Source of the DNA: Diphasiastrum complanatum
Taxonomy: Eukaryota; Streptophyta; Lycopodiopsida; Lycopodiales; Lycopodiaceae
NCBI GenBank assembly: GCA_029204225.1
Contig: CM055113.1
Coordinates: forward strand, 19,067,746-19,131,745
Reading direction: 5' to 3'
DNA length: 64,000 nt
The translations under genes and the position numbers were made by a program. Below are positions 34,475 to 44,625 of this stretch, in pieces. The notes under the pieces were generated by a model, which had not been told where the DNA came from, did not search any database, and saw only the letters and a list, made by a program, of their open reading frames with translations. Positions within the stretch are counted from its first letter, which is position 1. Every line of letters begins with the position of its first letter.

Positions 34475-36410
34475 GTGGTAGTTGGATTAACCCCAATCTT
34501 CTTCACTGCTTCTCGAACAAGGCTTTACTTAGTGGCTTTGTAAAGATATCAGCTGTCATTTCCTCTATGGGTATGAAGACTGTCTTCAGTATCTTCTTCT
34601 CGACTCGAATCACATGATACTTGATAGCTATGTGCTTCGTTTTCGAGTGAAATACAGGATCTTTCGTAAGATAGATTGCTTAAGTGTTATCCATTAACAA
34701 GACATAAGGTTCAGAACTAGATTCATCAAATCCTTCCAATATCTGTTTAATCCAGATCAGCTCGTTTGCCATCTTGGCTGCTGCTACATATTCCGCTTCA
34801 CAGGAAGATTGAGCTACTGTTGTTTGCTTTTTGCTAATCCAGGGGGCTGCGCCAGATGCTAGAGTACAACCTCTTGAAATACTCATGCGATCATCCTTCA
34901 TGGATGCCCAGCTTGCGTCACTGTAAGATTCGATGTGAAATCCAGCTTCCTTCGAATAACACAATCCATAGTCTTTCGTTTCCTGGAGATATTGTAGTAC
35001 TCTCTTTGCCAACTTCCAATGTAACGATCCTGGGTTCTGATTATATTGGCTCAACCTATATACTGCAAATGCTATATCAGGTCTGGTGTTGTCTGCTAGA
35101 TATAACAATGATCCAATCAGCCTATGATAGGGTGTTTTGGCCATTCGTTCCTCTTCCTCGAGAGTCTGTGGACAATCTGCCTTGCTCAATATTGTTCCAG
35201 GGTCCTTCTTTCTATACCATTGTCTCGCTGCCTGTTTGAGACCATAAATGCTTTTATTCATGTGACATCCGTATTCTGGTTATTCTTGGCTTACAAAACC
35301 AAGTGGTTGGTCCATGAATAAGTCTTCTTCCAATTCTGCATGCAGGAAAGCAGTTTTCTCATCCACAATATGGATTTTCAAATCATGAGCCACTGCATAC
35401 ACGAATAACAAGCGAATTGATTTATGTTTGACTACCGGTGAAAAAGTATCAGTGTAGTCGATCCCATACTTCTGTGAAAATCCTCTAGCAACCAACCTTG
35501 CCTTGTATCTGATGTATTCTCCATCAGGACCTGTTTTAATCTTGTAGATCCACTCGCACTTGACTGGTTTTTTGCCATCAGGTATAGGTGCAAGTGTCCA
35601 TACATTGTTCTTGTACATGGATGACATTTCGTCCTCTATTGCCTGAATCCAATGATCTTTATTTGGTCCATCTACAGCTTCCTCGAATGTTTGAGGTTCT
35701 TCAGAGAATCCACAAACTTCGATGGCTGTATTAAAAACATCCTGACCATACCTTTCTGGTGGTTTTCGTTGTCTGTCTGATCTTCTCACAGGTGGTTTCG
35801 AGTTCGATTCTGCAGGTTTTCGAGTTTGATTGCTTTTCTGCTGGAATGCGAGCTGGTGATTCGAGTCTGTCAGGTATTCGATCTTGACCTCCCTCTGGAT
35901 TTGGCAACTCTCTTTCATCTTCTGCTTGGTTTTCTTCTGTTGTCATTGGTAGCTCATAATAATTTTTGAGAATTTCATAGCCAACTAGATCACTATCTGC
36001 TATGTATTTCGTCTCATCGAATTTAACATGTCGAACAACTTCTATCTTGCCAGTTTTGGGTACATAAACACGATAATATAATGAATGTAACTCGAATCCT
36101 ACCAGAAAACCTTGTTCTGTCTTTTCGTCGAGTTTCTTTCTCAGCTTATCTGGTATGTGCATATATACTACGCATCCAAATGTTCGAACATGTGCAAGAT
36201 TTGGCTTTGACTTCCACCATATCTCATGAGGAGTTTTATCAGGTATTCAAGATTTCAGAATACAATTCTGAAGATAATTTGATGTAGCCACTGCTTCTGC
36301 CCACAACTGTTTTGGTGCTTTCGCATGAGCCATCATACATCTTCCAGCTTCTATCAGTGTACGATTCCTTCGTTCAGCTATTCCATTGTGCTGAGGTGTG
36401 TAAGATGCCT
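34475..36410 (-). pseudogene. pol: Copia integrase end, reverse transcriptase and RNase H
   Basis: Starts at [20 protein letters not shown] (integrase), continues through HIPDKLRKKLDEKTEQGFLV, TFEEAVDGPNKDHWIQAIED, VARGFSQKYGIDYTDTFSPV, MNKSIYGLKQAARQWYRK, then jumps straight to KDPGTILSKADCPQTLEEEE. The ~130 residues normally between these, including the catalytic YVDD, are deleted. RNase H features follow (DASWASMKDDRMSISRG, SSCEAEYVAAAKMANELIW). A frameshift lies near 35731-35918, and TAA stops at 35282-35280 and 34682-34680 break it further; coding similarity continues to about 34500 (MTADIFTKPLSKA). Confidence 0.88.
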
Positions 36411-39400
36411 CCTACTGATGGTAAAGGGACCACAATACCTTGGAGACAACTTAGCACACACTCCTGATTTGAGGGTTTTAGAGTCAACTGGGACTCTCAA
36501 GTAGACTCTCTCACCAGTGGAGAACTGCACATCCCGTCTGTGTGGATCTGCATAATGCCTGGCTCGATCCTGGGATTGTCTAATGCTACGCTTAGCATGT
36601 TCTATCATCTGGTTTAGGTCTTCTAAAAAGTTTCTGGCTGCTTCAACTTTTTCTTGTTTAAACCCTGCAGCTGTGGGTGAGCGTGGCTGAAAACCGTACA
36701 TCAGCATAAATGGGCTGTATCCCGTAGCTGAATGTTTGGTACTGTTGTAAGCAAACTCTAATATCGAGAGATACTCCTCCCAATTAGTCTGCCTCTTGCT
36801 GACGTATGCACGAAGCATATCCTCCAGCACTTGATTTACCCTTTCTGTTTGACCGTCCGTCTGTGGATGGTCGGTGGTACTCATATTAAGTTTAGTATGG
36901 AGATGATGGAATACTGCCTTCCAAAAATTTCCAGTAAACTTACTGTCCCGGTCGCTGACTATGCCGGAAGGTAGACCGTGCAATTTAAATAGCCCGTCTA
37001 CAAACAACCTCGCTAACTCTGGAGCTCTAACGGTTGTTTTGGTCGGAATAAAATGAGCCATTTTGGTCAGACGGTCAACTGTGACCCATATAGCGTCATT
37101 ACCCTTTTGGGTTTTAGGCAGGCCTACTATAAAATCCATGGAGATACTCTCCCATTTACCAGCTGGTATTTCTAAGGGATGCAACAACCCTCCTGCCTTT
37201 AAACGCTCTGCTTTATCTACTTGACATTTCTGGCAACTGGTTACATACTGGTGGACGTCCTTTTTCATACTGGGCCAGAAAAATTGCCTACGAAGAAGCT
37301 CATAGGTCTTCTGTATGCCTGGGTGTCCTGCGCTAGGATTGTCATGACATTCATATAGGACCTGCTGCCTATAATCCTCTGAATTGGGGACACATACTCT
37401 ATCTCTATAGAGCAAGTACTCATCCTGAATGGAATACTGTTTCCATTTGAATCCTTGAGTCAACTGACCCTCAACCACTAGGGTTTGCTTGGGTAATACA
37501 GGCTCAGAATCCTCAACGTCATCTGATGACGTATACTCGGACTCATCATCATCCTCAACGGAAGCTGCCGTATTCTTGGATGAACTGGCACCAGCCCCGG
37601 GAACTGGTTCTGGAGTCTGTAACTGTCTGTTCTGGACTGAGTTCCAGATAATAGAGAAGAATGCATCATGCTGGCATTTCCCTCTCAAGGACTCGAGTAA
37701 CTCATTACGAATCTGAGTAAAACTCAGCTCGTTTATCATAGGCATTCTGCTAAGGGCATCTGCTACTGTATTGAATTTTCCGCGCCTATATCTGATAGAC
37801 ATGTCAAACTCTTGCATCAACTCTGCCCAACGAGCTTTCCGACCTCTAAGCTCAGGTTGATTGCAAAGGTATCTGAGACTCTCATGGTCTGTCAGGACCT
37901 CAAAGTTGGCACCATACAAATAATGCCTCCAAGTCTTAAGGGCATGGACTATAGAAAAGAGTTCCTTTTCATAGGCACTATACCTAGTCTGTGCTGGCTC
38001 GAGTTTTTTACTCTCGAACGCAACTGGTCGTCCACCCTGAGTTAGCACAGCACCTACTGCAAAGTCGCTAGCATCTGTTTCGACCACAAATGGCTGATTG
38101 GGGTCGACGACCTTTAAAACTGGTGCTGTAGCTAAGGCCGTTTTGAGAGCATCAAAGCTCTCCTGTTGTGCGGACTCCCAAATGAACTCCTTTCCCTTCC
38201 CCTTAAGGAGATTTGTCATAGGGACTGCTATCTGAGCATATTCCTTGACAAATCGTCTGTAATATCCCGCCAGACCAAGAAAGATTTGAAGTTCCAAAAT
38301 ATTCTGAGGTCTCAGCCAACTGAGTATGGCTTTAACCTTATTTGGGTCCATCTTAATCCCATCTGAAGAGATAATGTGACCCAAATATGCTACTTCTTCA
38401 ACGAAGAATTCACACTTGGATTGTTTAGCATAAAGCTTATGCTTTTTGAGCAGTCGAAACACCTTTCTGAGGTGTTTTAGATGCTCCTTCCTCGTTTTGC
38501 TGTAGACGAGGATGTCATCTAAAAATACGACTACAAACTTACCCAAGTATGGTCTGAGGACACTGTTCATCAAGGTCATAAAGGTAGCTGGAGCATTTGT
38601 GAGCCCAAATGGCATCACCTTAAACTCATAATGACCGTGACGAGTCCTAAAAGCTGTTTTCGAGACATCTTCCGATTTTATACGGACTTGATGATATCCC
38701 GATCTGAGGTCTATTTTGCTGAAAAACTTAGCCCCGTCGAGTTGATCAAACAACTCGTCTGCCCGAGGCATAGGGTATTTATTCTTAATTGTGACTTTAT
38801 TGAGGGCTCTGTAATCTACGCAAAGACGCATAGACCCCTCCTTCTTTTTCACCAATAGGACTGGTGAGGCCCATGGTGAACTACTGGTCTGAATTTGGCC
38901 TTTCCCAAGATAATCTGTTAACTGCCTAGTTATTTCTTCATCCTCTGTTCGGCTGACCCGATACGGAGGTTTAGAAACAGGTGCTGTACCTGGTACTAGG
39001 TTTATTACATGATCTACCTCTCTGCTAGGTGGTAAACCATGTGGCAAATCTTCAGGAAAAACATCTTTAAATTTAGACAATAAAGTTTCTAATTTACTGA
39101 TTTTCTGCTGAATAGAACTGGAAATAGAAACTTCAGGAATAAACTGAAAGTCACATAAGGATACCTGATGGTCTTCGTCTCCGATTAGCTGACAGAGCTC
39201 TGAACTGCAGACCATAGGGCTGTTGGGAACATCATGCTCCCCATGCAACTGGATCTCTCGGCCTTTATACTGAAAGCTGAGGGTGTTCTCCTGATAGTTT
39301 TTGTGGAGGGAAGGTCCTAAACTGTAGAGCCAATCTCTCCCGAGAACAATGTCTGTTCGATCCAGGTGCATTATCTGAAAGTTTATTTGATCTTGGTACC

Positions 39401-40868
39401 CCTGAATACCAAGATTTAACTTACTTACCATAGTTTCCCATATTTTTTTATCTTCACCCTTAGCTAATGAAACTATGTACCTATGCTGACTAGGTACTTC
39501 TGGTAGTTTAAGCTTTTTAACCAGGGTGTGGTTGATGAAATTATGGGTTGCCCCATCATCAACCATGACTCTTACTGACTGGTTACCAACTTTCCCATGC
39601 ATACGTACTAGGTCATGCGGCCCAAAGCTGAAGGGTCTCGCTAGCATTGCAGAGGTCAGCTGGCAACAGTGTTCATGATCTTCATGATACACTTTGATCT
39701 CGGAAGCTGCCGAGTCACTGGGGAAACATACAGTCTGAACAAGATGAACTTGTTTTTTATCTTTCTTATCTTTTTTAGTGAAAGGCCCCCTGGGACACTG
39801 TCTGACTGTGTGTCCCTTGCCCATACACACAAAGCACAAACGTTCTTGTTTGGCTTTCTCAAAATCATCTGGTTTTAAGGGCTGTATGAGTGAAGGGCGT
39901 TTCTGAGGAGCTTCACCTTTAAATTTATCTTCTTTCTTTCTTTTTAAAAATTTCTTTTTAAATTGAAAGTCTTTCTGAGGAAGCTGCTCAGAAAGTGGTT
40001 GCAGTCTCGCTCTCTTCCTACCCACTGAATCATCATAGATTTGAGCATATCTGAGAGCTTGCTCAAGGGTAGTAGGCGAGTTTCTCTGGACCTCTACTTT
40101 ATATTCATCTTTGAGGCCACGGACAAATCCCCTGATTTTTTGATAGTCATCCATATTTTTAATCTTTAAAATTGCCTCTCGATACTGCGAGATATATTGG
40201 ATGAGGGACTTGTCCATTACTGTTCTTTCCCAGGCTTCCCAGGCTCTATCAAGTTCATTCTCTGGTAGAAATTCTCTTAGGAAAGCTTCTTCAAAAGCTT
40301 TCCATGACCGGGGAGTCTGCCCAGTCTCCTGGAGATTTAACCACCACTTATAGGCCATAGGCCCTAAAGAAAGACTGGCCTCAATTGCTTGCAAATGGTC
40401 AGGGGTCTGTTTAAGAGCATGAATGTTCTTCCATTTGCTGAGGAAGGTTTGTAGAATATCTGCATTTCTATCCTTCTCTTCCCCATTAAAAGTAGGAGGC
40501 TTTAAATCTTTGAAAACACTGGGGTGAGACCGTAAAGTCTCACCCGAAACTGATGGAAGTGGAGAAGGGGATAACTGAGAAGTGGAGGGAAGGCTTCCTT
40601 TCGCGGAGCTCAAAATCAAGTTTTTGAGTTCAGCGAACGAGTCGTCCACACTGGACTTGAAATTGGCTAATGCCAGCTTCAGTTCATCCACTTCTGTTAC
40701 CAATTGGAGGAACTGCTCCTTGGTAACTAGTTCGTCGAGTTCTTCGGCGAACTGTTCCTGTTCTTCTACTTCCATGGGTTCCTTCCCTTTTCTGTAAGCC
40801 AAGGCTTCTGTTTCAAGTTCGTCGAAGCCTCTCTCCTGGGGTTGATCAGGTCCCTGAGGAGTGATCAT
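36411..40868 (-). CDS. gag-pol: Chromovirus gag-pol polyprotein, uninterrupted but C-terminally truncated
   Basis: A single frame of nearly 1,490 codons encodes gag (zinc knuckle [14 protein letters not shown], residues ~342-356), protease ([11 protein letters not shown], ~436; the usual DSG is DDG), reverse transcriptase ([45 protein letters not shown] ~783), RNase H ([14 protein letters not shown] ~931) and integrase (HHCC module [15 protein letters not shown]...CQKCQ ~1183-1216; D in WVTVDRL ~1262; D in VSDRDSKF ~1304; E in GQTERVNQ ~1341). The lineage call rests on [12 protein letters not shown] and integrase features. Coding stops after GPFTISRR, where copia sequence begins, so the C-terminal end and any chromodomain are gone. 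The absence of internal stops suggests a recent insertion. Confidence 0.93.
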
Positions 40869-41652
40869 CTTCGAGACTGAAAGAGAGCTACCTTAACTTC
40901 TGAAGGAAAAAAGTCTAAAAGACTAATTTACAACTGTACAAGGGAAAGGAAAGATGACTTAACTGTTTCTGAGGACTGTACTTCCAAAGAAAGAATGAAG
41001 AGGAACCCTTTCAGCTCTTTTCCCCAAAATTTCAGACCTGCTGTTCCGAAAAATGCCAGTTTGAGGCTTCAAAACGGTACTAAATTTCCCGGTTTTTTGA
41101 GGATAGTAGCTCGCTGGTCTGATTGCAATCCAACTTGTCCACAAAAAGGCAAATCTGAAGTCCAAAAACCCTTCTGAGTTCTGAAATTTCAGAAGTCTCC
41201 TACTCGCTGATCTGGTAGAAATCCTCTTGCTCCAAATCTCTGACGTTGGGGCCCAAAAACTTGTTGAGAAACCAGATTTTCAGAAGCACTGGCAGCGCTG
41301 GCCCTGCTCCTCTTTTTTGGCTTCCAACTCGCTGAAAACCAGTAACTTTTTCCCTGGAAATCGGATGTAGGTCTCTGACTGTACAGCGATGGAGGTGCTG
41401 GCTTCTTCCTACTCTAATTTCGCTGGGAAAACTACGAAGAATCCTCTGAAGTCAGTGAGAAACAGCTGTTTTTTCAGCGAGTTACCTACACTTGGAATCT
41501 GACTCCTTGCTACTGTGATTTCTCAGTGGAAATCAGAAGTTTGAAGGCTGCTCCTACAGCGATCCTCCTCCTCTATTCCTCTCTGAGAATCTGAGAAACA
41601 CTTCCTATCTTCTGATAGCTTTCTCTACTGCTGTCCTAAACTCCCTAGGATG
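40869..41652 (-). other. Chromovirus untranslated leader
   Basis: The stretch between primer-binding site and gag start. Short frames only; several CTCGCTG/CAGCGAG-like words recur. It presumably contains the packaging signal, but nothing specific can be identified. Confidence 0.5.
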
Positions 41653-41670
41653 GAGATGGCTCTGATACCA
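41653..41670 (-). promoter_or_regulatory. Chromovirus primer-binding site (initiator tRNA-Met)
   Basis: On the - strand TGGTATCAGAGCCATCTC begins one base after the LTR end (ATTACA|C). TGGTATCAGAGC is the well-known complement to the 3' end of plant initiator tRNA-Met used to prime reverse transcription. Confidence 0.93.
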
Positions 41671-41671
41671 G

Positions 41672-42029
41672 TGTAATAGATCCTAACACCACAGTAGGGC
41701 AAACACTAACTGATCCACCCAACCTTGCCTACTCCCTGATATAGAGTAAGCCCCTCCTAGCCCAGTGTGAGGACTGATAGCATGCTACTGCCAAGTGTCG
41801 GCCACGTGGCACTGACGTGGCCGACTGCACGTCGGGACCCAACTGGGGGCCCTATCCTGCTGACAGGGTCCCTAGGCTGTGTTAGGCCCGCCATGGCTAT
41901 GGACCGTGCTGGGGCACACTACTCACACTGTCTTGCCCTGTTGGTCATGTACGCTGGACACGACCCTGACTGTGGTATCTGACCTATCTGTGTTCTCTAG
42001 GGTTCGGCACTGGTTACGAGCTCGTAACA
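41672..42029 (-). mobile_element. Chromovirus 5' LTR (358 bp)
   Basis: Begins TGTTACGAGCTCGTAACC (42029) and ends CTATTACA (41672) on the - strand, with TGT/ACA inverted ends. It contains a 16-bp palindrome at the very start and an 11-bp inverted repeat with a 7-base loop at 41797-41825 whose arms hold CACGTGG and ACGTGGC. No second LTR copy survives in the window for dating. Confidence 0.85.
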
Positions 42030-43564
42030 GTATACTACAGCAAACTTGTTGAAGTCATCAATAAACATAATGAAGTACTTTGCATCACCCAACGACAATA
42101 CTCCGAATGGTCTACAAATATCTGAATGCACAATTTCAAGTACCTTAGTTGCTTTATAAACATCCTTACTGAAAGGTGTTCTAGTCATCATGCCTTTAAG
42201 ACAGGATTCGCAAGTAGTTCGAATATCTCTACTTTTGATTTCGACTCCTTGAATTCTCTGACTTTTATTGGCTTGGTACAAGGCTTCCATGTTCATATGA
42301 CATAGCCTTTTGTGCCACAGTACATCTGTTGATTCCTGAGTTTGATTGACTTGTTCGATTCTTGTTCGAATGTCTAGGTGATACAAATTTCCTTCTCTGT
42401 TGCCTTTAGCAACTAGGTTATCAAAATCTTCCTCAAACAATTTACAAGAGTTGACATGCCTGTATTTGCTACAGATAGAAGATCTTTGTCAAGAATACGG
42501 ACATAGAGAACTTCCTCCAGTTTCTTGTCTCCCTGATTCGTGTCTAGCCATAATACACCAATTCCATCAACCACATGTTTAGAACCATCTCCAAGTATAA
42601 TGAATCTCGAAGCGTTCGTCTTCTTGTACTCAGACAAAATTAGTTTCGAGGAAACAAAATGTGAGGTGGCTTGAATTGAATTAGATGAACAACATAGATT
42701 AGTACTAACATAAGCTGCTGAATTCCTTGTTGCCCTGTCTTCTGCTGCTCTGGAGCATTCCGCTTTGTCTTCGACATAGTTTGAATCTGAAGGTTCGCTT
42801 CTATTCTGCTCCTTTTTGTTTCTGGGATTCTGATAACAGTCTATTGCTGCATGACCCCGTTTATGACAATGAATACATTCAATCTTTGGATTTGGCCAAC
42901 ACTTTTCTTCTGTGTAACCTAATCTTCTGCATCTGTTGCAGATCTTTTTATCACCAGCATTCTTTTGTTGTTTTCCAGATTGTTGTTCATTAGTCTTAGA
43001 CTCATTCTTCTTAGACGAGTCCCTCTTAAACTTAGACTTCTTAGGAGATTTATTCTTCTGAGTAAATAGAGCATTTTTTGAATCACCATTGTCGTCATAG
43101 CGTTCACGAGCTTCTACTTCCTCCTTCACTCCATCTATTGCCTTTTGAAGTGTCATTGTCGCATCTTTCGCCAAAAAGGTTCGAGTTGTATGGAATGACC
43201 TGGGTAGGGCACAAAGAAAATAACTAAGCTGTTTTTCCTTAGAAATTGTATTTTCTGCACCAGAATTCTACAAGGAAATAAACAGATCTTTAATCTTTCA
43301 CACAAATGTGTTCAGGTCTTTGTCGTCCCACTGTAGATAAGTTAATTGGTCTTCCAAAAACATGATCTGATTACGAGATCGAGTCTCATTCTTGGTTTGC
43401 AATACTTCCCATAAATCCTTTGCGTTTGAAATTGATGTAAGATCTAGCATTATATTGTCATGCACTAATGATGCAATAATTGCCCACTGCCATAGACCTT
43501 CGCCCTTCAACAAGGGTGAAGTCTTTAATTTCCAAATCAAGTAGTTTGAACCTTCTGGGTCCAA
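42030..43564 (-). pseudogene. gag-int: Copia gag, protease remnant and start of integrase
   Basis: Gag core (NYLIWKLKTSPLLKGEGLWQ, NQIMFLEDQLTYLQWDDKD) is followed by two zinc knuckles, CNRCRRLGYTEEKC (His replaced by Tyr) and the canonical CIHCHKRGHAAIDC. The protease site that is normally DSGATSHF reads NSIQATSHF, losing the catalytic Asp. The pre-integrase motif DVLWHKRLCHMNMEALYQAN and CESCLKGMMTRTPF lead into integrase (HSDICRPFG, FIMFIDDF), which stops at the chromovirus LTR. Stops at about 43297 (TGA) and 43263 (TAG) and a frameshift near 42420-42440 break it. The gag N-terminus is missing at 43564. Confidence 0.85.
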
Positions 43565-43569
43565 GATTG

Positions 43570-44625
43570 TAGAGATGAAGGATGGGTCTTGGAGGATGTG
43601 TGTCGCTTATCGAGGCTTGAACAAGGTAACTTTTAAGCATCAATATCCTATGTCACATATAGATAAGAGGATGGGTATAAAACCGCCTTCCGAACTTGCT
43701 TTGGACACTATGAATTTCTAGCCATGCCCTTTGGATTGACTAACGCCCAAGCAACAACTATGCTGTTTTATGAATGATGTATTTAAACCGTTTATGGGCA
43801 AGTTTGTGGTTAACTTTGTTGATGACATACTTGTTTAAAAAGAGCGAATTATTTAAAAATGAAATTGCATATTTGGATTTTATAGTGGCAACAGATGGGA
43901 TAAAACTGGATCCTCGGAAAGTTGTTCTTCTTGCTTGGCCTGTTCCTACAGACTTGACAACATTAAGAAGCTTTCTTGGATTAGCTGTGTTTTATCGTAA
44001 AGGTGTGAAGAACTATTCACACATAGCTGCACCATTGACCGATATGTTACAAAAAAATAAGTGGAAAGAATGGACAGAGGTTCAACAGCAACGTTTTGAT
44101 GCTTTGAAACAAGTTGTGGCTAACTTCGTCACATTAAAACTTGTTGACCCTCATAAACCATTTTGTTGTGGAAATGGATGCAAGTGACATCATTGTTGGG
44201 GCAGTTCTGATGCAAGAGGGTAGGCCTGTGGTTTTTGAGAGCAAGATGCTCAACCCTGCATAGAAGAATTATCCAAGTCATGAGAAGGAGCTGTATGCCA
44301 TAGTCCACGCTTTGAAGGCATGAAGGCATTATTTGTATGGCACGGAATTCTATGTGTAGACCGACCATAACACTTTGAGATATTTTTGCAACCAGCCAGA
44401 CCTTATAGGGCATCAAGCCAAGTGGGGGCTGAATTGATGCAAGAATTTCACATGAAAATTCGATACAAAAAAGGTGCCAAAAATCGTGTGAATGATGCAT
44501 TATCTCATATATTGTATTAGATGGCTTTTGTGGTCATTGAAAATGACCTAATTGTTGAGATTAGATAGGCTCAGAAGAAGGAGGATCCTCATTGTAAGGA
44601 AATTGTGAGAGGCAAATCTTGTACA
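43570..44625 (+). pseudogene. Ty3/gypsy chromovirus-type RT/RNase H fragment (right)
   Basis: Reads MKDGSWRMCVAYRGLNKVTF, then after a deletion [23 protein letters not shown]-like remnants in shifted frames, VATDGIKLDPRKVVLLAWPV, TLRSFLGLAVFYRKGVKNYS, IAAPLTDMLQKNKWKEWTEV and, further on, RNase H remains (KNYPSHEKELYAIVHALK-like and TDHNTLRYFCNQPDL). It has many stops and shifts. Its left end touches the truncated copia gag at about 43565. Confidence 0.8.

Larger units (their letters stand above)
36410..42029 (-). mobile_element. Chromovirus (Ty3/gypsy) nested in the copia element, 3' end deleted
   Basis: The - strand order is 5' LTR (42029-41672), primer-binding site (41670), ~785-bp leader and gag-pol. 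The upstream junction lies in the copia integrase (FAVVY|TGTTACG), but at the downstream junction gag-pol is joined directly to copia integrase codons with no polypurine tract or 3' LTR. One deletion must have removed the chromovirus 3' end together with about 200 bp of copia. Confidence 0.82.
33497..43564 (-). mobile_element. Ty1/copia retrotransposon, 5'-truncated and interrupted
   Basis: The - strand order is gag (43564-42413), pre-integrase and integrase start (42440-42030), then a chromovirus (42029-36410), then integrase end, reverse transcriptase and RNase H (36410-34475) and a 3' LTR (34461-33497). The 5' LTR, leader and gag N-terminus are missing; copia sequence stops at about 43565 against a gypsy fragment. 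About 65 residues of integrase are missing at the chromovirus site. Confidence 0.8.
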
